DNA of 64,000 bases from Candidatus Opimibacter skivensis (GCA_016721905.1 JADKHH010000025.1:148047-212046); one strand, 5' to 3'; positions 54,464 to 63,572 are shown, counted from the first letter of the stretch. A program made the numbers and translations. The notes: a model not told the origin generated them from the sequence alone.

Positions 54464-55364
54464 GCAGAAATTTTTTATCCGCCTCACTGAGGTTCTCGAA
54501 CCCTGACTCTTTGATTTTATCCAGGATAGCGTCAAGGCGTTCCTGATCCCCATCAAATGCGTGTTCGTCCGGAGTTGTGCTGTCTGATTTCTGGTTGGCC
54601 GCACGATGACGCACCTCCATAGTGACTTTTCGCTTTATAGGTTTTGAAGGAGGGCGAACAGGTTTTTTAAATAAGGAGATTAAGCGTCGGAAGCCACGTG
54701 TGAGGTCAACACCCTGGCGCAACATATGGACATAAAAGAATCCAAAGGCTGCTCCACCCAAATGAGCCATATGCCCTCCCACATTTTCCATATTGGCGAT
54801 GCCAACGACATAAATGAGCAAAAGCCCGGCAACGATATACTTGAGTCTGACATCTCCAATTAATAACAACCGCATCTGGTAATCAGGAGCCGTAATACCT
54901 GCAGCCGCTACGATACCCATGATCGCTGCTGATGCTCCATGCAGATTGCTGCCCCCATCATAGATCAGAGGTGCGGTCAGCAAATAGATCAGTGCTCCTG
55001 CTAATCCGGAATACAAGTAAAGCGGCAGCATCCGGTGATCACCCAGCAGGTCCCCGGCTATCCTCCCAAACCAATAGAGGATCATCATATTAAACAGCAA
55101 ATGGAAAAACCCTATGTGGGTAAACATATGGGTCACGATCGTCCATGGATGTTTGGCATCCCAAAGGAGGTCATCCGACAGGAAGAGGTAGTTCGTCACT
55201 TCCCCGAACAACCCATGCTGAGGCTTGAAGCCTGAACTCACGAGGAGAATCAGCTGAAAGAGCGTTATAGCCAGAAACAGTGCCACATTGACAATGATCA
55301 ACCTGGTGATTGTATTGCCGGACTGGAACTGGTATCGTATGTCGTTGACTATCGAGTTGAACAC
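54444..55364 (-). CDS. Rhomboid intramembrane protease with C-terminal DUF6576-like tail
   Basis: The 306-residue protein has six or seven membrane helices. Catalytic Ser145 (HGASAAIMG) and His201 (HMAHLGGAAFGF), together with an FHLLFNM helix, define an active rhomboid. The cytoplasmic tail ends LDAILDKIKESGFENLSEAD and KKFLHDAS, a small helical module (DUF6576-like) found on Bacteroidota rhomboids. It starts with GTG 55364, 5 nt after a TACATTTG box. It overlaps the EEP gene and follows a second rhomboid; the substrate is unknown. Confidence 0.9.
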   Translation of the reverse strand: MFNSIVNDIRYQFQSGNTITRLIIVNVALFLAITLFQLILLVSSGFKPQHGLFGEVTNYLFLSDDLLWDAKHPWTIVTHMFTHIGFFHLLFNMMILYWFGRIAGDLLGDHRMLPLYLYSGLAGALIYLLTAPLIYDGGSNLHGASAAIMGIVAAAGITAPDYQMRLLLIGDVRLKYIVAGLLLIYVVGIANMENVGGHMAHLGGAAFGFFYVHMLRQGVDLTRGFRRLISLFKKPVRPPSKPIKRKVTMEVRHRAANQKSDSTTPDEHAFDGDQERLDAILDKIKESGFENLSEADKKFLHDASQK

Positions 55365-55369
55365 TGTAT

Positions 55370-55377
55370 CAAATGTA
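55370..55377 (-). promoter_or_regulatory. TAnnTTTG box 5 nt before rhomboid start
   Basis: Minus strand TACATTTG, an exact -7 consensus, then five bases and GTG. Suggests the rhomboid-EEP pair has its own promoter. Confidence 0.4.
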
Positions 55378-55584
55378 GGTCTTATCGTACAAAACGAATA
55401 TACCCTGATTAAAGTTGGGTAAGAGAAGGGCTGAAGAGGCGGAAAGGGCCAGAGGCTAAAGGCGAAGGATTATCTGTTATAATCTGGAGCCAGGAGCAAG
55501 AGGAATGCGAAACAATACAGGCGTTTATAAAGCCCCACGGCAAAGCAGAAGGCAATGAGATTTATTAATCTGCCGGGAGAATAA

Positions 55585-55649
55585 CGCGTCTCACGTTCTC
55601 ACGCGTTTCACGCGTCTTACTCTCTTACTTCTCACTCTCTTACTTCTCT
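55585..55649. repeat. TGAGAACG/TAAGAGAG array after second rhomboid stop codon
   Basis: On the minus strand, after the TAA stop, the sequence repeats a stop-like trinucleotide plus 4-7 bases: TAA, TAA, TGA, TAA, TAA, TGA, TGA, TGA, separated by AGAGAAG, GAGAG, GAAG, GAGAG, GACGCG, AACGCG and GAACG. Between 55365 and 55584 I see purine-rich degenerate repeats (GGCTGAAGAGGCGGAAA) and no gene. Confidence 0.8.
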
Positions 55650-56264
55650 TTATCGGAGGAAACCACCACCATGCTTCCAGTGGCGGGCAAGTATGAAACC
55701 AGCCAAAGCACCACCAAGGTGTGCAAAGTGAGCTACGTTGCCTCCTGTACCGGTGAGACCAGAATACAGACCAATGCCTATGAGTATCAAGGCCATTACC
55801 CATGCTTTGATAGGGATAGGTGGAAAGAGTAACATCAACTCACGATCCGGATATAAAGTGGCAAAAGCAATAACCACCCCGAAAACAGCTCCGGATGCTC
55901 CAAGTACAGCAAACTCAGGAGGCAGGAGGGTCCATCCCAGATAGAAGGGCAGATAGCCAACTACAAAGTGAGCTGCCAGACCGGTGAGTCCTGCAATCAT
56001 ATACAAAGCCAGAAATCTTTTATGCCCAAGCGTCATTTCCACCATTGGGCCCATGAAATATAAACTCAGCATATTGAACAGAATATGCGAAATATCAGCA
56101 TGCGTAAACATGTAGGTGATGATCTGGAAAGGCTGAAACAACCCGGTAGCCGGAGAGTAAAAAGGCAGCATATTGCCCCATTCTGGAGGTATCAGCTGGA
56201 CAGCAATGAATACGACGACATTGATGATCAACAGATGTTTTACTATACCGGTCAGTGGCATCAT
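55650..56264 (-). CDS. Rhomboid intramembrane protease
   Basis: The 204-residue protein is a compact six-helix rhomboid with HADISHILFNM, the catalytic Ser124 in LGASGAVFG and His182 in HFAHLGGALAG. It cleaves membrane proteins within the lipid bilayer. It begins 23 nt after mutL. The order mutL, rhomboid, rhomboid, EEP is one I recognise from other Bacteroidota. Confidence 0.93.
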   Translation of the reverse strand: MMPLTGIVKHLLIINVVVFIAVQLIPPEWGNMLPFYSPATGLFQPFQIITYMFTHADISHILFNMLSLYFMGPMVEMTLGHKRFLALYMIAGLTGLAAHFVVGYLPFYLGWTLLPPEFAVLGASGAVFGVVIAFATLYPDRELMLLFPPIPIKAWVMALILIGIGLYSGLTGTGGNVAHFAHLGGALAGFILARHWKHGGGFLR

Positions 56265-56287
56265 AGGGCTACAGGATCACGTAAGCT

Positions 56288-58105
56288 TTAGGATTGAAAT
56301 CGTTTGAGTATCTCTTCTTTGCCGAAAGTGATAAAGGTCTTTCTTCCGGAGGGGCTTGCATATGGATTGTCAGAGGCCATCAATTGTTCGATCAGGCTCT
56401 GCATTTCTTCAGTCGTCATGATTTCACCCCGACGTCTGCTGAGGTTCGAAGCCATCACGAAGGCAATCTTTTCAACCGGCTTCATCTCCATCATCTGGTG
56501 TCCTTCCTTAAACCGGTCAAGGATGTCCTCAATGGCCTGCTGAGGCGAAATAAGGTCAGTCATGATGGCCGGTATGCCATGGATGATAAAGGTATCATGG
56601 CCAAATTCAGCAACATCAAAACCCAGGGTTTGCAGATGCGGGACTAATTCCCTCAGGACAGCAGCATCGGCTGTACTGCTCTGTATCGTTTCAGGCCAAA
56701 GCAATTTCTGCGTAGCTGCATTGTGTGAGGCAAGGTCTTTCATCATCGACTCAAACAATATCCGTTCATGGGCAGCACGCTGATCGACAACTAACATGTT
56801 TGCAAGACCAGTCACTACTATATATCGTTGCCAAAGTTGCACCGGCACCACATGATCGGTTAAAATCGTGTCATTTGTGTCGTTGTTGAATACGTTTGCA
56901 GAAGGAGGCGAAGGATATGCAACGTCCTCACTTTTTTCAATTGAAAATCCCTCAATCGATTCAAGCAGTGCACCCCATTTCTTGATATTTTCTTTTTCCT
57001 GGTGACGATCGCGTTCCATGCCGCTCATGCCTGAATGGAAGGATGTACGCGCAGGAGCATCTCCTGTAGAGCGGTTGATCCCAACTTCCTGTTCGAAATC
57101 AAGGGATGGGGTAATACTATATTTTCCAAGTGCATGCCGGCAAGCTACGCGGAGGTAATTGTAGATGATTCGTTCGTCTTCAAATTTTATTTCCTGTTTG
57201 GTCGGATGGACATTGACATCAATTTTGTCTGCATTGATATCGAGGAAAAGAACATAGAACGGGTATTGGTCCGCAGGTAAAATATCCTCATAGGCAGACT
57301 TGACTGCGTGCTGCAGATATGAACTCCTTATAAACCTGCGGTTGACAAAGAGGAATTGCTCCCCTCTTGATTTTTTACCAAGCTTGGGCTTTCCTATGTA
57401 GCCGGCAAAGTTGACGTAGTTGGTTTCCTCTTCGACAGGTACGAGATGTTCATTGATCTTCTTTCCGAAGATATTGATGATCCGGTTGCGCAATGAACCG
57501 GCAGGAAGACTATAGATCTCCTGCTCGTTATGATAAAGTTTGAATTGTATATTTTCGAAGGCTAGTGCGAGATGGTGAAATTCATCCAGGATGTGACGCA
57601 TCTCGACCTGATCACTTTTCAGGAATTTTCTTCTGGCCGGAACATTATAGAATAAGTTGCGGACGATGACAGAGGTACCAACAGGGCATTGACAACCTTC
57701 CTGGACAGTCACCACCGAAGCTTCCACAAGAATCCGGGTACCAATCTGATCTTCCGCTCTGCGGGTCTTGATTTCCAGGTGCGCAATAGCGGCAATGGAG
57801 GCAAGGGCCTCACCCCTGAATCCCATGGTACGGATATCAAACAGATCTTCTGCTTTCCTGAGTTTAGAAGTAGCGTGACGCTCCAGGCTCATCCTTGCAT
57901 CAGTCGGCGACATACCACTTCCGTTGTCCTGGATATGAATCATGGTCTTACCGGCATCCTTGATGATCACATTGATCTCAGTAGCCTGCGCATCAACGGC
58001 ATTGTCAAGCAGTTCCTTGATCACGGATGCAGGACGTTGTATAACCTCACCTGCAGCGATCTGGTTAGCTATCGAATCGGGAAGAAGCCTAATGATATCC
58101 GGCAT
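56288..58105 (-). CDS. mutL: DNA mismatch repair protein MutL
   Basis: The 605-residue protein has the GHKL ATPase motifs (VIKELLDNAVDA, DNGSGM, ERHATSKL, TMGFRGEALASI), a transducer domain with VNVHPTKQEIKF and a C-terminal dimerisation domain. The region where nicking MutL proteins have DQHA-x2-E-x4-E reads DQRAAHERILFE, and the CPHGRP motif is replaced by a YASPSGRKTF segment. The endonuclease activity may therefore be absent. It is first in a minus-strand gene row with two rhomboids. Confidence 0.96.
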   Translation of the reverse strand: MPDIIRLLPDSIANQIAAGEVIQRPASVIKELLDNAVDAQATEINVIIKDAGKTMIHIQDNGSGMSPTDARMSLERHATSKLRKAEDLFDIRTMGFRGEALASIAAIAHLEIKTRRAEDQIGTRILVEASVVTVQEGCQCPVGTSVIVRNLFYNVPARRKFLKSDQVEMRHILDEFHHLALAFENIQFKLYHNEQEIYSLPAGSLRNRIINIFGKKINEHLVPVEEETNYVNFAGYIGKPKLGKKSRGEQFLFVNRRFIRSSYLQHAVKSAYEDILPADQYPFYVLFLDINADKIDVNVHPTKQEIKFEDERIIYNYLRVACRHALGKYSITPSLDFEQEVGINRSTGDAPARTSFHSGMSGMERDRHQEKENIKKWGALLESIEGFSIEKSEDVAYPSPPSANVFNNDTNDTILTDHVVPVQLWQRYIVVTGLANMLVVDQRAAHERILFESMMKDLASHNAATQKLLWPETIQSSTADAAVLRELVPHLQTLGFDVAEFGHDTFIIHGIPAIMTDLISPQQAIEDILDRFKEGHQMMEMKPVEKIAFVMASNLSRRRGEIMTTEEMQSLIEQLMASDNPYASPSGRKTFITFGKEEILKRFQS

Positions 58106-58169
58106 AGTGACAATTCAAAGGTGTTGTTAACGTCTGGCGATGTAATACTGCTACATATATGGATATGGA

Positions 58170-60065
58170 TCAATAAGATCTTTCATCCCGGCCTTCCATA
58201 TAATTGATAAAGGCTTTGTTGACTACTTTATTGCCACCCGGCGTAGGATAGTTACCTGAAAAATACCAGTCGCCGGTATGGTCCGGACATGCTTCATGTA
58301 AGCCGTCAATCGTCTGATAAATTACATCTACGTTGACATCCATATCCGTTGGTGAAACAATCTGTGCTATACGCTTTGAAATCCTTTCTTCCGATACATG
58401 ATCATACAGGCTTTGTACCTGGTTTGTGATCTGATCTTTAGGAAGTAACAATTGTGCTTTGCATCGTTCATAACAATCCTGCAAAAGCGATTCTTTTCCT
58501 TCTTCGCGCAGGATTTCCACCAGCGCCTTGAAGGCGACAAAGTCTCCCATCTTGGACATGTCGATACCATAACAATCCGGATAGCGGATTTGCGGGGCAC
58601 TGCTCACGACAATGATGCGCTTTGGTTTCAGTCTGAGGGCTACCATCCGGATAATCGAATCCCTGAGTGTAGTGCCACGGACGATGGAGTCGTCCAACAG
58701 GACAAGCGTATCAAGATCATTGCGGATGATACCGTAGGTGACATCATACACATGGGATACCATTTCATGACGGGTATCGATATTGGCGATAAACGTCCTT
58801 AGTTTTTCATCCTTGTTGGCAAGCTTTTCTATGCGGGGTTGTTTGGCCAGCAGGGTACTGATTTCTTCAGCAGTCATTTTTCCGCCTGCCGCTATGATCT
58901 GTTCTGCTTTTACTTTGCTGTATGCATCGTGCAACCCTTCCATGAGGCCATAGAAAGCAGCTTCAGCAGTATTGGGCACATAGGTGAATACAGTATCATC
59001 AAATTTGTAATCAACAGCCTGCAGGATCCGTTCGACCAGGTTTTTACCAAGGTTCTTGCGTTCGACATAGATGTCTTTATCAGAACCCCGGCTGAAATAG
59101 ATGCGCTCGAAGGAGCAGCTTTTCTTTTCACGTTTTTCGATAAAGGGAACTACTTCATGTCCGCCGGCTTTCTTGATGATCAGGGCATGGCCGGGTTCGA
59201 GTTCTTCGACAAAGCGGGCACTGATGTTCAGCGTCGTTTGTAAAGCTGGTCTTTCCGAAGCAGCTGCGATGATTTCGTCATCTGCATAATAGAAACACGG
59301 GCGAATACCATTCGGATCGCGGAAGATAAAGGCGTCTCCGTGTCCGATCATACCTGCCATGACATATCCGCCGTCAAATTTGCGGCAGGAATTTTTCAGG
59401 ATGCGTTGTACATCCATATTTTCCATGATCAGTGGGGTGATCATTTCATTTTCGATGCCATCCTGCTTGTACCACTTAAAGAGACGTTCCACTTCACTAT
59501 CTACAAAGTGGCCTATTTTTTCAAGCACGGTGACCGTGTCTGATCTTTCTTTCGGGTATTGTCCCAGGCGGACCAGTTCGTTAAAAAGTTCGTCAACATT
59601 GGTCAGGTTGAAATTGCCTGCCAGGACGAGATTTCGGGTGATCCAGTTATTGAGTCGGACGAAAGGGTGGCAGGTTTCAATAGAATTGTCACCATGGGTG
59701 CCGTACCGGAGGTGGCCCATGAGGACTTCACCGGTATAGGGCTTGTTTTCTTTGAGCCATTCACCATCCCGGAGCTGTTCCGGGGTACAATCTTCAAAAT
59801 GCTGAAAAATGCCCTGGAAAACTTCCTTAAGGTATTGGGGGCTATTGCTTCGTTTCCGGCTGATATACCGGGTCCCGGGGGATGGATCTAGCTTGATCGT
59901 GGCGACGCCAGCCCCGTCCTGCCCGCGGTTGCGCATCTTTTGGAGGAGCAATTGCATGGTATACAGTCCATGGAGAGCTGTGCCATACTTTTCCTGGTAG
60001 TGCTGTAACGGTTGAAGAAGCCTGATCAGTGCGATTCCGCACTCATGTTTGATCTGATCACTCAT
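58170..60065 (-). CDS. purF: Amidophosphoribosyltransferase, long PurF-type
   Basis: The protein (about 631 residues from ATG 60065) starts MSDQIKHECGIALI with the glutaminase Cys9, followed by MRNRGQDGAG, GHLRYGTHG, NFNLTN and the PRPP loop LVLLDDSIVRGTTLRDS. It converts PRPP and glutamine to phosphoribosylamine, first step of purine synthesis. The 470-500-residue classical enzyme is shorter; insertions and a C-terminal extension (YPTPGGNKVVNKAF) characterise the long Bacteroidota form. A TTG 12 nt upstream extends the frame, but ATG 60065 fits the Cys position and the promoter box. Confidence 0.9.
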   Translation of the reverse strand: MSDQIKHECGIALIRLLQPLQHYQEKYGTALHGLYTMQLLLQKMRNRGQDGAGVATIKLDPSPGTRYISRKRSNSPQYLKEVFQGIFQHFEDCTPEQLRDGEWLKENKPYTGEVLMGHLRYGTHGDNSIETCHPFVRLNNWITRNLVLAGNFNLTNVDELFNELVRLGQYPKERSDTVTVLEKIGHFVDSEVERLFKWYKQDGIENEMITPLIMENMDVQRILKNSCRKFDGGYVMAGMIGHGDAFIFRDPNGIRPCFYYADDEIIAAASERPALQTTLNISARFVEELEPGHALIIKKAGGHEVVPFIEKREKKSCSFERIYFSRGSDKDIYVERKNLGKNLVERILQAVDYKFDDTVFTYVPNTAEAAFYGLMEGLHDAYSKVKAEQIIAAGGKMTAEEISTLLAKQPRIEKLANKDEKLRTFIANIDTRHEMVSHVYDVTYGIIRNDLDTLVLLDDSIVRGTTLRDSIIRMVALRLKPKRIIVVSSAPQIRYPDCYGIDMSKMGDFVAFKALVEILREEGKESLLQDCYERCKAQLLLPKDQITNQVQSLYDHVSEERISKRIAQIVSPTDMDVNVDVIYQTIDGLHEACPDHTGDWYFSGNYPTPGGNKVVNKAFINYMEGRDERSY

Positions 60066-60074
60066 TGGAGGCCG

Positions 60075-60082
60075 CAAAAATA
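60075..60082 (-). promoter_or_regulatory. TAnnTTTG box upstream of purF
   Basis: Minus strand TATTTTTGCGGC ends 4-9 nt before the ATG at 60065, the same sequence as before cysS. Confidence 0.45.
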
Positions 60083-60209
60083 GGGTTTTTTAACTCCACA
60101 TTTTGGCGAGTTAAGGAAACAAGCTTCCTTTTAAATAGTTGTGGCAATTTATTTCAGCTTTTCCTGCAAAAAAAACTACCCACAACCACTCTCAGACCCT
60201 CACATTTTA

Positions 60210-60279
60210 TTTTTTCGCGCAAAGACGCAGAGGCGCAGAGAAATCCGGTTTTAAAGGCACGTTCTCACTCTCTCACGTC
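60210..60279. repeat. GACGCAGAGGCGCAGAG repeat plus GTGAGAG array
   Basis: CGCAAAGACGCAGAGGCGCAGAG (split at 60219-60241) is a short tandem of 6-8-mers whose translations give the familiar spurious SRKDAEAQR and FAQRRRGAEK peptides. It is followed by CTCACTCTCTCACGTCTCA, which on the minus strand continues the DUF819 TGA stop as GACGTGA and GAGAGTGA. Confidence 0.8.
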
Positions 60280-61533
60280 TCATACTCCTTGGACGGCTTT
60301 CATCAGATAAGCACAGATAATCCCTCCATAAGTTCCTAGCGCATAACCTAATACTGCCAGCAATACTCCGACAGGAGCCAGAGAAGGGCTGAAAGCAGAA
60401 GCTACGACCGGAGCGGAGGCAGCACCACCTATATTGGCTTGTGAACCCACGGCCATAAAAAAGAAGGGGGCTTTGATCAGTTTTGCAACGATGATCATGG
60501 TGGTCGCATGAACCAGCATCCAGATAATGCCAATGGCGAACAAACCCAGGTTGTCAAAAACTTCCTTCAGGTTCATGCCCATCCCGATGGTGGCTACCAG
60601 GATGTATATAAACACACTTCCCCATTTAGAGGCTCCCACGCCTTCCAACTTGCGGAAGCGGGTAAATGAAACCATAAGCCCGTAGGTGGTCGCAATCAAG
60701 ACAATCCAGAAGAATCCGCTGATGATGGACTCGAGTCGCCATGCTTTCAATTCGGGTTCAATCGACTGTAATGCAGGAACTATGAGGTCAGCCCCCCAAT
60801 GTGAGAGAGCAACGCCTCCAAAAGCTACTGCCATCAGGATGAACATATCCAGGGTGGATGGTACTTTTTCTATACTTAGGCGGTAATCATTGATTTTCTT
60901 TTTAAGGCCTTCAATAGCCGATGTATCTGCCTTTAGCCATTTGTCAATTTTAGCTGTGGTATTGGCACCATAGAGAAGAAAGGCCATCCATATATTCGCC
61001 ACCACCACATCCACTACGACCATAGTGCCAAAAAGACTTTCAGGTACACTGAAGATTTCTTTCATGGCAGCCTGATTGGCTCCTCCTCCTATCCAGCTTC
61101 CTGCAATACAGCTCAGCCCTTTCCACAGATCATCAGAAGAAGCTTCTATGACGCCTGGAAATAACCAGGTAGTTGCCATCAAGGCAATCGGACCTCCCAG
61201 GATAACCCCAATCGTGGCAGTGAAAAACATGATCAATGCCTTGGGCCCCAATCCCAGGATGGCTTTCATGTCAATACTCAGGCAGAGCAGGATGAGACTG
61301 GCCGGTAGGAAATAGCGTGAAGCTATCTTGTATAAATTGCTTTCCTCCCCTGAAATCAGGCCAAGGGGCCAGTTCATCAAGGCAGGTATAAAATAGCATA
61401 AGAGCAAGGCGGGCACATAGGTGTAAAACTTCTTCCAGAAAGGAGCCTCTGAGTTGGAGGTATAGAAAATAACCGCAAGTGTGCAGATGAGAATGCCGAA
61501 AACAACGGCATCGTTGGTAAACCATGGATTCAT
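60280..61533 (-). CDS. DUF819 family membrane protein (YjcL-like)
   Basis: The protein (about 417 residues) has about ten membrane helices and the DUF819 layout: an early LFAS-like RYFLPASLILLCLSIDMKAI segment (here divided by helices), GSWIGGGANQAAMKEI in the middle and GSQANIGGAASAPVVA near the end. It is a predicted permease or antiporter-like carrier of unknown substrate. ATG 61533 is preferred to TTG 61542. It stands alone; the stop codon runs into a GTGAGAG array. Confidence 0.85.
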   Translation of the reverse strand: MNPWFTNDAVVFGILICTLAVIFYTSNSEAPFWKKFYTYVPALLLCYFIPALMNWPLGLISGEESNLYKIASRYFLPASLILLCLSIDMKAILGLGPKALIMFFTATIGVILGGPIALMATTWLFPGVIEASSDDLWKGLSCIAGSWIGGGANQAAMKEIFSVPESLFGTMVVVDVVVANIWMAFLLYGANTTAKIDKWLKADTSAIEGLKKKINDYRLSIEKVPSTLDMFILMAVAFGGVALSHWGADLIVPALQSIEPELKAWRLESIISGFFWIVLIATTYGLMVSFTRFRKLEGVGASKWGSVFIYILVATIGMGMNLKEVFDNLGLFAIGIIWMLVHATTMIIVAKLIKAPFFFMAVGSQANIGGAASAPVVASAFSPSLAPVGVLLAVLGYALGTYGGIICAYLMKAVQGV

Positions 61534-61565
61534 GGGAACCAAGATATAAATTTCAAACAGCAGTG

Positions 61566-61712
61566 TTTGAAAAGGCAGAACGGGCAGAAAAGGCTGAAGA
61601 GGCTAAAAGGAATGGCAGAGGGCATAGGACTGGGGGGGGAAAAAGGCCAAAACCTTAGAAAAATGCTTAGAGATGATGATCTCACTCTCTCACTCTCTCA
61701 CAAGTTTCTCAC
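61566..61712. repeat. Purine-rich degenerate repeats and CTCTCA array
   Basis: AGGCAGAA/GGGCAGAA/AGGCTGAAG/AGGCTAAA units at 61570-61610 and CTCACTCTCTCACTCTCTCAC at 61681-61701 (7-mer CTCTCAC). This is part of the 671-nt gap between DUF819 and radA. The frame open through it is a translation of the repeats and is not counted as a gene. Confidence 0.65.
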
Positions 61713-61750
61713 AAAAAAAAGGGGGCACCGAGCTAGCACTCGGCACCCCA
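61712..61750 (-). terminator. Strong terminator on the minus strand
   Basis: On the minus strand GGGGTGCCGAG pairs with CTCGGTGCCCC (11 bp including two G-U wobbles) around TGCTAG, followed by C and eight T. On the plus strand the wobbles become C-A mismatches and no T-run follows, so the signal is strand-specific. No protein gene on the minus strand feeds it. Confidence 0.75.
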
Positions 61751-61821
61751 AAAACCCCAAAAAACCAATTGAAAACTATATCTTATTCTGTTTGTAAAAC
61801 AGATATGTTTTTATATCAAAT
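61712..61821 (-). ncRNA. Candidate small RNA of about 110 nt
   Basis: A TATCTTTG box on the minus strand (61828-61835) lies about 110 nt before the strand-specific terminator at 61712-61750. The RNA would carry a hairpin CTGTTT/AAACAG with an ATAT/ATAT extension, a U/G-rich linker and the terminator stem. No open frame of note is present. It does not match tmRNA, RNase P, SRP or 6S RNA motifs that I can recall. The remaining 61836-62213 has no gene I can support and should hold the radA promoter. Confidence 0.45.
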
Positions 61822-62213
61822 GAAAGACAAAGATACATCCATTGACAAACTTAATTGTTATGCAATTCACATTGGATGGGTTTTTTTATCATTTGATAAC
61901 CAAGCATCCAACCACTATACTAATTGCACTTATTTCAACAGATTTTGTTCGCATGGTAATACACATTTAGGAAAACCTCTTTAGAGGGGATCGGTTGGGT
62001 GATATGACAAAACGAACGGGTATATCTTTAACGATATTGCACTATATTTTTCTATCAGGCCTTAGGTTTACGTTTAAACCAGTATCTATCGGTCTGCATC
62101 AAATGCAATATGATCTTATAACACTCTAAAAATACGCAGAGTTTAGTAATATTTACATTTAAGGTACAAAATCTTTTAATAAACTGTTAACCGGTAGAAA
62201 GCACCCATAAAAC

Positions 62214-63572
62214 ATGTCAAAAGCTAAAACAAGATATATCTGCTCCAACTGCGGGGCCACAGCTTCCGGATGGATGGGCAAATGCCCTGAATGCAATTCG
62301 TGGGACACTATGACAGAGGAGGTTATATCCGGAAAGGGTGGGTCGGTTGTATCAAAAGAAATGGCCGGTGACAAGCCTATACCCACCTTGCTGTCTGAGA
62401 TCAGTATGGAAACGGATATGCGGGTACAAGTTGGGGATCCTGAACTAGAAAGAGTGCTTGGAGGAGGTGTAGTGCCTGGATCGGTTATCCTCATGGCAGG
62501 GGAGCCAGGTGCAGGCAAATCAACACTGCTGCTTCAAATGGCTGCTAATCCAGGCCTCCGGATGTTATACATTTCGGGAGAGGAAAGTGCAACCCAGATA
62601 AAAATGCGGGCTCATCGCCTGGGCATTAAAGGAGAGCACTGTCACATTCTTGCGGAGACTGATCTCACCAGAGTCATCGATGCCATCATGAACATACAGG
62701 CGGGGATTGTCGTCATTGATTCCATTCAGACTATTTATTCTCCTGACCTTGAATCCGTTCCAGGCTCAGTAAGCCAAATCAGGGAATGTAGTTACCGGCT
62801 ACAACAACTCAGTAAGCAGACCGGTATCACGATCATCCTGGTAGGGCATATTACCAAGGAAGGAGATATCGCTGGTCCGAAGCTGATGGAGCATATCGTT
62901 GATGTTGTATTGCATCTTGAAGGAGACAGGCAATACAATTTCAGGTTGCTTCGATGTGTGAAAAACCGTTTTGGGTCCACACGAGAGATCGGCATCTATG
63001 AAATGAAAGGGATGGGCCTGGTGCCTGTTGAAAATCCGTCCGAATGGCTGATACCTGCTGACCACAATCACCGTGCATCAGGTTCTTGTATTTCTCTCGT
63101 GTGTGAAGGCTTCCGTCCATTTTTGATTGAGACACAAGCGTTGGTCAGCACAGCGGTATATGGTACTGCCCAGCGATCCACATCCGGTTATGATGTCAGG
63201 CGACTCCACCTCATGCTTGCAGTGCTGGAGAAGCGATGCGGATTTTTCTTTGGCAACCAGGACGTGTTTCTTAATGTAGCGGGCGGACTCAAAGTGACAG
63301 AACCTGCCATTGATCTGGCACTGGCTGTAGCCCTGGTCTCCTCCTTGCAGGATATTCCAGTTCCCAGGGATATTTGCTTTGCAGGCGAAGTAGGTTTGTC
63401 AGGCGAGATCCGTCCGGTACAACAGTTGGATAAGCGAATTGCAGAAGCAACAAGACTGGGGTACAAGAAAATCTATATCCCTGCTTCCGGCCAACTCGAT
63501 ATTCCAAAATCCAATACAACTGTTGTCCAGGTAAAGTTGTTGAGAGATCTGTTTGAACTGGTTTTTGGTTGA
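62214..63572 (+). CDS. radA: DNA repair protein RadA
   Basis: The 452-residue protein has the N-terminal C4 zinc finger (Cys10, 13, 24, 27), a RecA-like domain with Walker A GEPGAGKST (96-104), the RadA-specific KNRFG motif in VKNRFGSTREIG and a Lon-like C-terminal domain (FLNVAGGLKVTEPAIDLA, VGLSGEIRPV). It is a helicase-like branch migration protein in recombination. It ends VFG-stop, where TGA is followed at once by TGTGAGT heptamers. Confidence 0.97.
   Translation: MSKAKTRYICSNCGATASGWMGKCPECNSWDTMTEEVISGKGGSVVSKEMAGDKPIPTLLSEISMETDMRVQVGDPELERVLGGGVVPGSVILMAGEPGAGKSTLLLQMAANPGLRMLYISGEESATQIKMRAHRLGIKGEHCHILAETDLTRVIDAIMNIQAGIVVIDSIQTIYSPDLESVPGSVSQIRECSYRLQQLSKQTGITIILVGHITKEGDIAGPKLMEHIVDVVLHLEGDRQYNFRLLRCVKNRFGSTREIGIYEMKGMGLVPVENPSEWLIPADHNHRASGSCISLVCEGFRPFLIETQALVSTAVYGTAQRSTSGYDVRRLHLMLAVLEKRCGFFFGNQDVFLNVAGGLKVTEPAIDLALAVALVSSLQDIPVPRDICFAGEVGLSGEIRPVQQLDKRIAEATRLGYKKIYIPASGQLDIPKSNTTVVQVKLLRDLFELVFG

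Noticed and set aside
60065..60339. Two overlapping plus-strand frames of 66-81 codons before DUF819
   Set aside because: They read through the GACGCAGAGG repeat and array sequence and overlap the DUF819 gene end; typical spurious peptides.
61567..61984. Plus-strand frames of 76 and 103 codons upstream of radA
   Set aside because: Low-complexity translation of purine repeats and CTCTCA units crossing the terminator hairpin; no start context.
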